From the NCBI GenBank assembly GCA_009760855.2, contig WPIO01000008.1:11614501-11678500 (forward strand): 64,000 bases of DNA, written 5' to 3'. Source of the DNA: Cristatella mucedo (lineage: Eukaryota > Bryozoa > Phylactolaemata > Cristatellidae). This document shows, piece by piece, positions 10,250-23,497 of this stretch; position 1 is the first letter of the stretch; each line of letters begins with the position of its first letter. Both the position numbers and the translations under genes were made by a program. The notes under the pieces were generated by a model. That model searched no databases, was not told the DNA's origin, and saw nothing but the letters and a program-made list of their open reading frames with translations.

Positions 10250-13200
10250 GTGTCGGGCTGTGTTTTAACATGTAACAGACATGCCTCCATTGCTTTTATC
10301 TTCTGACTGGTAGTGTCTGCACCACATGTAGCCGAACGAAAAACACCTGAATGCTGTGCTTGTGTGTGCATTTTGCTAGCTCTAATCGTTCCATGTTCAG
10401 TTTGGTTGCTGACGGTCCAGCTTGCAGACACCTAGGTGACACGAAACCACTGCTAATAATAATAATAATAATAATCACTTGATAAAGCGCCCTCAGAGAA
10501 CTTAATCTCTCTCTAGGCGCTTTACATTTGCTGTAAAGTGAAATGCAATTGAATGGTAAGTAAAATCATGGTTGAAAAACAAACGAAATGAATAATATGG
10601 TTAGGGGTGACATGCACAGGGTCAGCATGCAAATGTGGTTAGTGGCAGAGTGCACAGTGTCAGCAGGCATAAGCACATTAAGGACGAATCACAGGGACCC
10701 ACTAAATGCTGTCCTAAATAGGTGTGTTTTTAGGTTCCTTTTAAATGTGGTCAGGTCAGGGGATGTTCTGACGCAGGTCGGGAGGGAGTTCCAGGTTTTG
10801 GGAGCATATGAACCAAATGCACGGTCTCCAAAGGATTTAAGGTTTGTACGAGGTATTTCCAGACTGTTGGATTCCGAAAAGCAGGTGGCACGATGCTTGG
10901 CCTGATGGGGTAGTATATCTGACAGATAGGCTGGAGCCATAGAATGAAGGGACCTAAAAGTGAGCGACAAAACCTTGAAGTCAATCCGTTGCTTGACTGG
11001 TAGCCAGTGCAGGTCGGAGAGAAGTGGAGTAATGTGGCAAGTGCGACGCTCACGGCAGACAAGTCTAGCTGCCGAGTTTTGCACCAAATGCAATCGCCTG
11101 ATCGCACATGCTGGTAGGCCAGTAAGCAGTGAGTTGCAGAAGTCGAGACGGGATGTCACGAATGCATGGACCAACTTAGATGCGGTATCTTTATCTAAAC
11201 AAGCCCGAATGTTAGCAATGTTATGAAGCTGAAAATAGGCGGATTTGACTGTGGACCTGACATGGTCGTCTAACGAGAGGTCGCTTTGGAATATGACACC
11301 TAGATTTCGAGCTGATTCAGCTGGAGATATGCTGGCAGAGCCAATTTTGAGAGTCAGCCTGTCCAATCTCTGGATCACACTGGGTTTGCCCATAACTAGT
11401 AAGTTAGTTTTATCATCGTTAAGTTTTAGAAAATTTACTGCCATCCATGTGTGGATGTCATCAATGCATGCAGCTAGTGAGTTTAGAGAATTTGAGGTGC
11501 TCGAAGGCTGGGAGGGATCAAAGCAAAGCTACAACTGAGTGTCATCCGCATAGAAGTGAAAGCCTAGATTGTGCTTGGCAATCACATCAGCAAGAGGGAG
11601 AGTATAAACCGTGAAAAGAACCGGACCTAGCACTGAGCCCTGAGGTACTCCATATTTCAGAGGTACTTCAGATGATCTTTGTCCATTCACGTCAATACTC
11701 TGGAGTCTCCCACTGAGATAGGACCTGAACCACTGCAGAGCAGTGCCAGTGATGCCCAGGCGATGAGAGATGAGAGGCGCTCTAGAAGAACTTTGTTGCC
11801 CCCCAGCCGACTCGGTGAAGTCCTGTGCTGCATTGCCGTCTGTCACGCTCATAGTTATATGTAATGTTGTGTACAGGCGCACATGTAGAAGCTTTTAAGT
11901 AGGTCAATAACTTGGTATTTAATTTAACACTGTCACGAGGAGCAAGTGTCTTTTATGAAGCCTTTCATATTGTAAAGTCACTATCTGTTCAATCTATTTA
12001 CCTTTGACCTGCACTCTTACTACTCAAAGGTATGATTTTCCTTTAATCGTAGCCAAACTCTCTTTTTTGTTATGGGTTGGATCTTCCATTGCTGTTAGGC
12101 CCTTCAGTTGCATTGGGCATAGCGCTGCACTTTGTTAGTAGCTTTGCTTGCTTGCCTTTTTTGACTTTGGTTTCATCTTGGTACCTATTGCCAAATCTTG
12201 TCTAACCATATCCTCTAATGTTTTGATCTTGCCTTTGCTTTAGCAGGTCACAGAGAGCTGCCTTTTAAGATATTGGCAGCACCCACATCGATCGAGCTTG
12301 TTCTGCTTGAAGGCTGCTAGTATTTGAGTGCACATATGTGCCTCAAGTAGGTCACTCGCTGACGAGCAGCTAGCTCCGCAGATGGCTGACCTGCAGTTCA
12401 TTCTGTGTATATGTTAAGTGACTGGAAAACGATTTAGTTTTCTCGGGACACTGTACACATCTTGTAGTAGTTTTCTACAGCACTTCTTTCAAAACCCCGG
12501 TAGGTTTTGATGAGCAGTCGTTAATCTTCTGCTTTCATCGCTTTTAAGTAAGAGAAGTGAGAAGTATAGCTGAATTAGGAGGATAATCGAGCAAGCCATT
12601 CTCTGTGCCAGGCTGCAAGCGAGGTGAAGGTTGCTTAGGCTATTCTGCCCATACACAGTAAAGGCTGTTGAATGAGCCGATATTTATTCCGTGACTGGTT
12701 GCTTGCTTGGACGGACCCATCATCAATATCTCGTCTTTGTTTTTCTGTGTCATTCCTGCATATGATCTTGGTCACCAATCTAGTGACTGTCCAGAAAGAA
12801 CTCATTCACCTGGCTCTTGCATATGCTCTAAGCACTTTGACGATCATCAGGACACGTGCAAGCCGGCATGCCTGCCTGAGTTTTTGCAAATCTCTTCCTC
12901 CCCAGCAGTCAGTGTTCGGCAGCTAGCAGCTGATACTCCTGAAGCAACAAGTGGCAGTATTGTCAATGAGTCTCTACATGTATAAGTTTACTATTGTGGA
13001 AAAAAGGCAGTTCTGCTCAATGTCACGTGATGTATTGTGCTGTTGTTTCTTGCTTGTGTAGGATGCTATATAATCGTACTTGTAGGCTTCTATGGCCGTC
13101 CGTGGACCAACGATCAACGCCGAGAACTCTTTCATCGGTAATACAGCAGCCACCAATTTGGTAGCTTGCAAGTATTCATTCTTGTCACGGACACCAACGT

Positions 13201-15196
13201 TGTATTGGCAGACCCTTGTTTTATTTTATAAATTGCAACTTTCACGTAAGGCTGTGCAATAGCAGTAGATGCATCAGCTGTAGTACACCTGCTGCTTGCC
13301 TTCTTTCTCGGCTAGCCCGAGGCGCATCACGTTGCTTGAAACCATTGATCTCGAGTACTTCTTCAATGCCTGTCGTCTTGCCTAGGCATCACTATCATTG
13401 CACTGCAGTGGGATAGGTCCTATTTTAGAGTTAAGAGTTTAGAGCATTGATATCAAGTGTCACTTGTGATTCAGTGAGCCTCTGAATTATTGGGGAGAAT
13501 ACTCTACCGATCTATTGTAAATCATATTCTTTTCATAATTTGTACTCTCTGCTTTGCCGGTGTAACCTCATGCACAATCTAGGCTTTCATTTCTGTGCCG
13601 GTGACTGTCAGCTGTGCTTTTGACTTGATACTTTCTTGTCTTCCAGGTTCCTCAGCTTCTCACAACTCACGTGCACCTTGTATTAGCAACATTTGCACTC
13701 GAATGACAGCTAACTTTCTTGTATAGAATGACCACAAGTCCAATCTAATAGTCATGAGCTAACCTATTGATCTGAGCTAGTATCTCTCGGAAACAGAAAC
13801 TCTCGCAGTCAAATAAAGGCCCGGCCAGCATCCCCCTCGTAGTCTGTGCATGGAATGTGAATGCCCTGTTCCAAATTGACCTTATGCAAGATGACAGCAT
13901 CAGCTCCACAATCAAGTCTGCCTACTTTCAGCTATGGAATGTTTAAAAAACTGACTGGCTGTTTAGCTGGGACCAGCCTAAAATCCTTGGGAGGCCTTGT
14001 CTCCGGTTGGTATGCACCAAAAGCCTGAAGCTGTCTAGTGACTGTCTTGACGACATTTCCAGACTTGACAATTGTTTGACGGCATTTAAAGCAATGCTAA
14101 AAACTCACCTTCTCTAAGCATTTGATTTGTCCCATTGATCGTCCTTTATATACCTATGTATGCTGAAATAGTGCATTTTTTCAGAGCTCTGTTTATATGC
14201 TTCTTTTCAATCGATGTCAAATGTCCAAAAAGAGATTTAAGTCACTAATGGTACACTGCAGATACATGATGGTGATTATTATTTTTGGCCCGGACAGTGA
14301 GCAACTTCGTGCTTGCTCGTCCCTCAGCTGATGACTGAAAGATTGGAGCTTTTTTTGTGTGAGCGAGGATGTGTATGCTGCTTTGGGGCCCTCACCTTGT
14401 ACCTCCACCACGGTATGGCCTTGGCCTTGGCCCCTCTGCTTCCCCTACCAGCTCAATGACTTGTTCAAGTGTGCCCCTGCACCATGTACACCTACCTACC
14501 TTAATCCTCCCTTGTACACCGACTGCAGTCAGCAAGCATTGGAGGAGCATCACTCCTGTCACTGTCCCGAGTACTTGCCACGAACCGAGATTCTGTTCTG
14601 CCAGTCTGTCAAGGCACAAGCTAGGCAAGACGATCACACTAGGTCGTGCTGGTGATGCACAGGAGAGAACAAGGCGAAGACTACAGAGCAGGCCGTGTCA
14701 CGCTTCATCTGCTGCGCGGGCTTAGCCCTGCCCCATGCGTGCTGTGGCTGTGGAGGCCGAAGCCGGCATGCCATGGATTGCAAATCATTTCAGAATGAAG
14801 AAATTCGGCATGAATACATATATGTATGCTCCGAAGGATGATGCCAAGCATCGAGCCAACTGGAGGGATCTTTACTCGGTCGATGAAGTTGGTGAGTTCG
14901 TTTGACCTGTGGATCAGTCGCATTAGCAGCAAGTTACCCTTTGGCTTTCAGAGGGGTATTGTTGCTGATGCATGTACGCATTTTGGTGCTTGCAAGCGCC
15001 CACACGATCGTCACAGGCTTGTATGCTCGCCCACTCATGCACTGCACTCAGATACACCCTGCACACAAAAATACACATTCACTGCACTTTGCGCAGGCGT
15101 GCACACACTCTTGCAGATACTTAACACACGCGAATAGAAATACACTCAATGCGCCCACAAACACTCACAAACACACACACATGCACACACTAGATG

Positions 15197-15231
<35 letters not shown>

Positions 15232-15654
15232 TAGATGCACACTCATGCACTCAGTCCTTTTATACTGCTTTTTTGCAGCTTATGTGAAGTGCCTAGGTAC
15301 AAATTTAGTTCTATTAGGGTGCTATACAACGGTTTTTATTACTATTATTTATAGACACTCACATACATTCTTTTTCACACTAAGCTTGCACAAGCTGAGC
15401 CGGTGCTTTTAGCTTCAAGGTTGCCTCTGGTTGGGCACCCACTACAAAGCGTGTTGTTGCTGTGCCACTTCGTATATCCCACCGGCTTTGTACTATCTAT
15501 TGTCACGTGGCTAGTAAAGGAAAACAGGCGTTTAGTTCCTGTATGAGATTACACCTCCAGGGGAGGTCGACTCGCTGTGTCTGTTGTTTTATGTCCACCG
15601 TTCATCAAGCAGCTAGGCGATTAAAACACTGCTGTCTATTTCAGGAAGTATATA

Positions 15655-15723
<69 letters not shown>

Positions 15724-18700
15724 ATGCACGTTTGTGCACGTGCACGCGTGTGCATACACAATTCATTTGTATAGCGCTCTAAGAGAACTCGATCTCTATC
15801 CTAGCACTTCGCATATGCCACAAGCTCGAGCCCACGACCGTCAAATGCATTCTCATTAACCTTGGTCGTTAAAGGTGAGCACCTTTACCACTGGGCCAAA
15901 CTAGCCCGCCTACCCCTCTTCTATCAAAAATAAGTTAAATATATACTGTTTGTGGCTAAAATGTACAGTTTTGATGATGGCATTTGGCATGGTGATGACA
16001 GTACATGTTTGGAAGCAGCCTCGATCCATATTAACGTTAATGCCGTATAGGTGTGTCAAATTCTGTTGTTGTTTCGTCTTTTTCGACGTGAAGGCATGCT
16101 AGTGCTTATTGGTTATGGTGTGATTTTCACTTACCGGTGAGCGAATCCACCATTATCAGAACTCGACCAGAAAGCTATAGGGAAGAAGTGTCAGTAGTTA
16201 CCTCACTACTGGGTGTACCTATCACATATGTATGCATCATGCATGGTGTTTGCTGCTGAAAGGCAGTCTGTGGGCTGCCTCTAATTAAGCTTGCTTATAC
16301 ACCATGATTTAATGAAGCAGTTTGCTCTTATTCAACACTTCTACTGCCAGAAACTGTGCTTGCATTGAATAACAACATAAGAGATGCCATGCTGTCATCT
16401 CAAAGCTTTCTCAGCACATGTAGCTGCTTCTTTCTGATCATGTGCACTCTTCTTTTAGAGCGTCTGTCTTTACTAATTACGGAGGCCAAGGCAAGTGACG
16501 TCACCTTTGTCTACGCTTTGTCACCAGGACTGGATATTACGTTTTCGAGCAGCAAGGACATGACGTTGTTGAAAAGGAAGTTGGATCAGGTGATTTGATT
16601 AGTCATCCTTGTGCATTTCATTCGGGCGTCTGGATATTATTGTGCCTGTGAAATTCTGTTGCCCGTTTAGTTTTAAGGGACAGCTCCCTCACTTACTGCT
16701 TGAAAGCGACTAGGAGATGTACTTGGATTCGGAAATGATCGCCCTGCTTTCCTATTGCATTGGCATGCCCTTGTTTCGAATCAAGATGCGATTGATATGC
16801 AGCAATGTACAGCTCTTGATGTTTTGCCTCTTTCTATCCTTGACAAAGGAAAGGAATCTGAAAAGTCAGACCATGTATGTAGATATAGGGATGCTGCTGC
16901 TCCCTCTTCCTTTACTTGCTGTTTCTCTGCCCCCTTCGACACCAGCGATGTCAGTGACTTCTCGGTCTTTCTGGTTTTCCGGCAGCATCTGGATTCGTCC
17001 AGCCGGCTACCGCCGTTTCTCACGCATGCTTGCGTGTACAGGTATGTGTGCGGTGCACCTTCCTTCATCTGTGCGTCGTCTCCACTCTGCAGATGGTGTC
17101 GTCAGGTTGCAGTGCATTTGCGCTGCTGTTCGACGACATCGAGCTCGAAATGAGCTCTGCCGACAAGGAAGTCTTCCAGTCACTCGCACACGCTCAGGTG
17201 GCTGTCACCAATGAAGTTTACGAGTACCTAGGCCATCCTGCCACGTTCCTCTTCTGCCCGACCGGTGAGCGTCGACTGCTCGATGACGCTGCCAGAAACG
17301 AGAGAAATCGACCGTGGCATTGCGAGCTCTCCTCACTTCTTTTGTTGTGTCATCTTGTTTGCTCTGTGTGTGTGTGTGTGCGTGTGTGCAACGACCATCA
17401 CTGCTGCTTTTCTCCTCCTGCGTAGAGTACTGTGCTTCCCGTGCCGTACCCGAGGTGTCCAAGTCGCCTTATCTGACCACCGTCGGCAGTCGGCTGATGG
17501 CTGATATCGATGTGCTGTGGACAGGTAAGCGACCGCAGCCTGCAGGGTCGCAGCCAGGCATCGCTGCATCATGATGCCTTTTGTCGTCTGTTTGTCCTGC
17601 CCTCGGTTGAAAGTCGCAGTTTCCTAATGCTGCCCATAGCGCGTTCTGGGTCGCTCCAGGTCCACGTGTCGTGTCGCGCAACATAACTGCAGCATCGCTC
17701 GACGAGCTAAATGCTGTGCTCTGCCGGCGCGCTGTCATATGGGATAACATGCATGCCAATGACTACGACCACCGACGAGTGTTCCTCGGTCCTTATGGAG
17801 GTCGCGCATCGGACACTGCAGCACGTCTCAATGGTGTGCTGACCAATCCCAACTGCGAGTTTGAGGCCAACTATGTGGCGCTGCACACACTGGGCACCTG
17901 GAGCCGCTCGGCTCTGCGCTCACCATCTGACGCCCCCGGTAAGCAAGTGCTGTGGCGACAGGCTCTTATTTTTTGTCCATTTGGTCTGAAAAGATGGAAA
18001 ACATGGTGGCTATTGTTGTTCGTGAGTCGTTTGACTATAAGACATGCGGTTTTAGGCATGGGCCATCCTTTAATCTGTTGCAATTAGGTTCTCATCAGAG
18101 ACTATGCCTCTCGTTGTTGTGATCTACCGACGTCCTTCTGGCTGTCTAACCTTGTCTATGGAGGAGTTTTTGGAGTTCCTCATTAAAATATTTGTGTGTG
18201 ACAGGTTGTTACTGATTCCAGGAGACTTCAACATTCATGTTGACAGCCAGCCAGGTCTGCTCATTTCTTGACTGTCTGGGGAACTTCGGTTTGGTCCAAC
18301 ACGTTAACCATACCATTCGCATCGGTGGCCATATTCTGCATCTCGGTATCACTAAGGATGTCTGCCCCACTGACCTTGTTGTGTGCCCGATCACCATCTC
18401 GGATAATTGCCCTGTCTCGTTTACTTTTCCTATTCCGTTGTACGTGCAGGGTATCGTCGAATTTGTCCAGTGGCGCAACTAAAAAAGCATTGACCCGGCG
18501 AAATTTATTAAATCTCTGTGATGCAGGTCTTCTTGATCTTCACCCAGAATCGACCGACAGCCTCGATAACTTCACTGATGCAGTGAACATGACGTTTAGG
18601 AGTGGCCTTAACGAGCATACTTCCCATACATCTCTCCGCGTGCTGAGTCGCGAGATTCCTTTTAATTTACAAAAAAACTTTACAAGTTGCACGTGTTAAA

Positions 18701-21700
18701 CTTTTCAGGTTTGGACGCTGTTTTAAGAAGTCTGGGTCTGATGATGATCTAAAAATTTCAAAGACTTGTTTAGAGTTTCTACCCTGAACCTTAGAAAAGC
18801 CAGGGCTTCTTTTTTCACTCGAAAATAGAAGTCCTGCTAGTCAGTCCCAAAACAGATTTACTAGATGGTAAACAATCTGCTGGCCGATTCAGAGAGTTCT
18901 CACTCTCTAGACATTAACAGCTCGGCCGACACGTTTTCAGCCTTCACTGAAAAAATTGTGCACATTCGTGCCTCCATAGACTCTCATCCGACTAAAGCAA
19001 TTGTTGAATCACAACCTGTGACCTTCTAAAGAGATTGTTCCGAGGTTTCTGCATGTAATGTGGCTTCCTTTATAAAGTCTTGTAAAAAGAGCTCGTCTCC
19101 TGAAGACTCTATACCATCACCTCTGTGGTCTTCACTGGCAGACAAACTATACCCAGCCATAACTCAATTTTATAAGTCTCCGCATAACAGGGTTGTTCCA
19201 CAGTCCTTCGAATCGGCCATCGTTCGACCGATACTTAAAACCCGGATTGGATTAAGAGGTCCTGGAAAACTGTCGCCCAGCTTCCCTATTTTCTTTTTTT
19301 TGTCCAAGATTCTTGAAAAGATTATAGCTAAAAAGCTTGTAGCCCATATTGAAAAGAATAAATTTGTCATACAAATTTCAGTTGTGATTCAAGCAGCAGC
19401 ACTTCACTGAAACTACTCTCAAACATGTAACCAATGACATCCTATGCAGCAACGATGATGGGAATGTCACTGCCCTAATGATGCTAGATCTGTCAGCTGC
19501 CTTCGACACTATCGATCACTATATCCTTATTGAACGATTGAAAACAATGATAGGTCTCGCAGACGAGGCACTGGCATTGTTCAAATCGTACTTGTCCGAT
19601 TGTGTTCAATCCATCTCCTGTAGGGGTCAGGTCTCATCCACTAGACAGGTCATCTGTGGAGTCCCCTCGAAGGTCTGTCCTTGGTCCCTTGCTGCTCTCC
19701 GTTCATACTCAACCTCTTTGAAACGTGATTAAGGCCCATGGTATAGGATATCACTTTTATGCTGACGATTCTCATCTGTATCTGTCATTCAAACCGTCGA
19801 AATCTGCTGCAGCTACTGATAAACTGAATGCTTGTCTTGAAGACATTCGACCTTGGATGTCGGCAGGTTTCTTTAAACTTAACCGCGCTAAAACGGAACT
19901 GCTACTCATAAGACACCCCAAGCATGTAGCTGAACTAGCAGACTGCTCTTCTAATAGGTGATGCTGTTGTGCGACCATTACCATGGGCTCAAAATATAGG
20001 TGTCTTCGACAGCTGTGTACATTTTGAAAGGTTTCTTAAGAACACTGCCTCCACAGCTTGCCATCACATCTGATCCCTATCTAAGATTATAAGCTGTCTT
20101 TCACGGTGGCTTGCAAACAATTTAACTAGCTCCCTGGTTCTGTCTCAGCTAGATTATTGCAATTCCATTTGGCTGAGCTACCAAAAAAGCCACTAGGCCA
20201 CTGTAGCTGGTGATGAATGTGGCTGAAAGGCTAGATTACTAACACAAAGGTTTGACCATGTGTCTGCTCGTGAAAGAGCTTGGATGACTGCCCTTTGATC
20301 AACCGATACAGAGCCAAGTTCTTACCCTGACCCACAAGGCACGCCACGGCGTGGCTCCTTCATACCTAGCTGAACCACTGCACCTGTTTCAACCTCCGTG
20401 GGTCCTCTATGGACAATAAATAAGCTGTTCTGTTCCTCTGCTTAAAGACTGTTGGCGACCGAAGCTTTTGCTGTGCAGGTGCTAGACTGTGGAACTAACT
20501 TTCATAATTCTTATGCAACGACATCTACTCTCTGGTGCCGACTATGGCACATCCTTTCCAGCTATCCTGAGCTGCTACTTCTATGCTACTCACTACCATA
20601 ACTGCACTTTCGACTTGGCTATGCTTATCACTTTCTCTTTGTTGCATGAGATGAAGTCTGTTGGCTACCAAATGCGTACCAAAAGCCGCTTAGGCTGTGA
20701 GTGAGCTATACAAAACTCTCCTGTGTAACATCTACTTAGTCTTTGTGGCTTCGTGGATTCACGGACTGAGATTCATTACATTACATAACCCAAGAACGAA
20801 TTGCAACGATAACTTTGCAAGTTTGGGACAATGCTGCTAAAATGTGCCAAACCCTGCAAATCCCTTAAAAATGATGGTTTTGGCCAGAATATAGCACTGA
20901 GAAACATTCCTCTCATCATCTCATGCTGGAGCAGTATGACTTCACACGAGTCGGAATCGTAAAGCCAACCAATTGAGCATGATTTATTTTGCAAACAAGT
21001 CAATCAGTCATGCCGAGTTTGTCGAATTACAAAGCTCCGTGAGGGGTAAAATTATATCACTGTACGAGGCTTCACTCCGTTTAATGCCGGACAGTAGCGT
21101 TGAGTACAGAGTGAGCTAGATAGTGAAGATCAGAAGCGTAATACTCACTGTCTAATCGGCCGCGCGCTACCTCCAGGTGGAAAAACAAGATCATAAAGTT
21201 GGGGGCGTTAACGGCTCGTTTTGCTTCTGCACATGCTCATGCTTAAAGCCTTCAAATATCGTCTGGGGCGTGTTGGTGGTTATACCATCGAAATTAAATT
21301 AGATGAGGCCAGTCTGCATTCTCGAATTGCAAAGAAGGAACCAATTCTGTCCTCTCAAAGAATAGGGTAAACTATATACTGTGGGCCAAGGCTCGGATCC
21401 ACTGGACAGCTGAACATTGGGCTAGAGTTGTGTGGAGTGACGAAGGCAAATTCAAGCTTTTTTTGAACTGCAAGAGAAGGCTAAACATGCATCGGCAAAC
21501 CAACGAAACCTACTCAACCAACGGTCGAATTCAAGTGAAAGTGTGTCATTGTTTGGGGGCGCTTTAGCAGAAATGGCATCGAAGTCCTGCACTGCATACC
21601 AGGCATCATGACCTAAGACGTTTATTTAGACCCTCTTCAGAACGTCGGACTCCTAAATGCTATTGCACTTGGTGGACTAGATTATATTTTCTAATACGAC

Positions 21701-22132
21701 TGCGAACCAAAACACACCTACAAAAATAAGTTATTATTGGCGATATTTTGCGATCATTTACCCTCCAGTGACGGTTACAGGCAGGCCCAGTCAGTCTCAA
21801 AACCTTAACCCAATCAAGCATTCGGATTTCTGAGGTCGAGCGACGGTTGCAGCAACTGGCCGTCCTTATCACATCCACTGATTTGCTTTTTGTTTGAACA
21901 CTTGCAATGAGCCCGAAGTAGCATAACGGCCGATGTTTTCGAGCATTTGATCAACTCCCCTGCAAATAAGGTAGATGAGTCGTCACATTGGACTTAATTA
22001 CAGGAACATGTTGCTTTTTCTAATTGCAACCGGTGCGCATATTTTTGGTGACACCAGCGTTCGATATTTACTCCAAATTCAGGCCAGTAGGTAACTATAA
22101 TGGCAGCTGCCTCAGCCGTCATTATGGCCACA

Positions 22133-22217
<85 letters not shown>

Positions 22218-23454
22218 GTACACTCAAATGCAAAGGTAGTTCGATGGCTAGGGCAGACTTCTTACAGTTGCATCTCGATGTAATAATAATAATAACACAC
22301 TTGATAAAGTACCCTAAGAGATCTCAATCTCTTTCTAGGCGCTTGACATCAAACATCATTTGACATCAAACGTTACTGTTTCCTAAAGTGTGCTCACTGG
22401 TTGAAATAAGAAAAAGAAACTTGTTCCTCCAATTATCACTAGTCCTTCTTGATTAATTGAGCTAATATAACGTTGCACCTTTGTTATTGGCTACGACCTG
22501 TCGGACTTACTCAGGCTTGGAGCTGATCAAACACTGGGAAATGCCAGTTGTTATGCTACTCTAAGCTTGTCGAAAGTGGACAACAAGTGCATGGGTGGAC
22601 AGGATTTGGACTCTCAGCTGCCGTAGCCATTGCTTGAACCTAACCCTGCAGATGTTCGATTGGGTCAAGTCCAGAGATTGACTCGGCCAGTCCATAAGCA
22701 TCATGGAAGGGTACCTCACTTGGGCAAGTTTTTAAAAAAATAGCTTAGGCGTTGATGTGTTTTGGATCATGGCCGTGTTGAATCATACTTTCTGAAGGTC
22801 CAACTAATTAGTCGTCTCGGATCGTGATGCCATTATGTCTCTCAGCAATCGTTGGTATGCAGAGGAGGACTCAAGTCAACATTTCTGCTGAAGCACCTCC
22901 ATACCATGACATCTCCCCCCCCCCAAACTTTGGCAACAGTTTTATATTTTACGACTTAGGCAGCTCTGTAAGTGCTCAATGAGGGCACATCTATTTGCAT
23001 TCGTTCAGTACCATTAGCAAGGCTCGTGCTTTGTGACCGCCCTCTTCGATATGCAATACCCACCGATCTTAGAGCGGTCCTTTGACTTGCAGATTGATGC
23101 ATTTTGGACCCTCAGTCCTTACCGTTGGGCGCGGTAGGGGGGCTTCTGGTCTGCACACATTGATCGTCGTTGTGCTGCTACCTGAACTAGTGAGGGTTAG
23201 GCAAACAGAGCAACTGGTTAAGCATACCGCTGTGCGGCTGCATACGTAACCTCACGAAGACTAGGCGACTGCTGGTGCCTTGAAGGCTGCTGCTATGGCG
23301 CGCACGTAGCTTTTAAGCTGCTCACTCGGCATCCCGTTTCGGCTGACCGTGTCGACTTCCGTCAACTGCGCCGCTACGGCTCTCCGGCAAGGGCAGTCTG
23401 CCGTGCGAGGGCCGAGGAGCTCGCATTTTGCGTCCGCACCCACAGGCAGTTACC

Positions 23455-23497
<43 letters not shown>

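Larger units (their letters stand above)
9004..13085. other. OGA intron 1
   Basis: A 4-kb intron holding a SINE-A copy, a LINE-B 3' fragment, an AC tract and a LINE-A copy. Positions 11,790-13,085 hold nothing I can name; a Cys-rich plus-strand open frame at 12,707-12,985 is discussed under rejected items. Confidence 0.5.

Noticed and set aside
12707-12985. Cys-rich plus-strand frame with CICSKHFDD, resembling part of a THAP zinc finger
   Set aside because: The N-terminal half and the typical spacing of a THAP domain are missing, and it lies in OGA intron 1 where exon phases join without it.
14359-14725. Overlapping open frames of about 100-118 codons
   Set aside because: They lie in OGA intron 2 before exon 3, in three different frames, with no conserved motifs.
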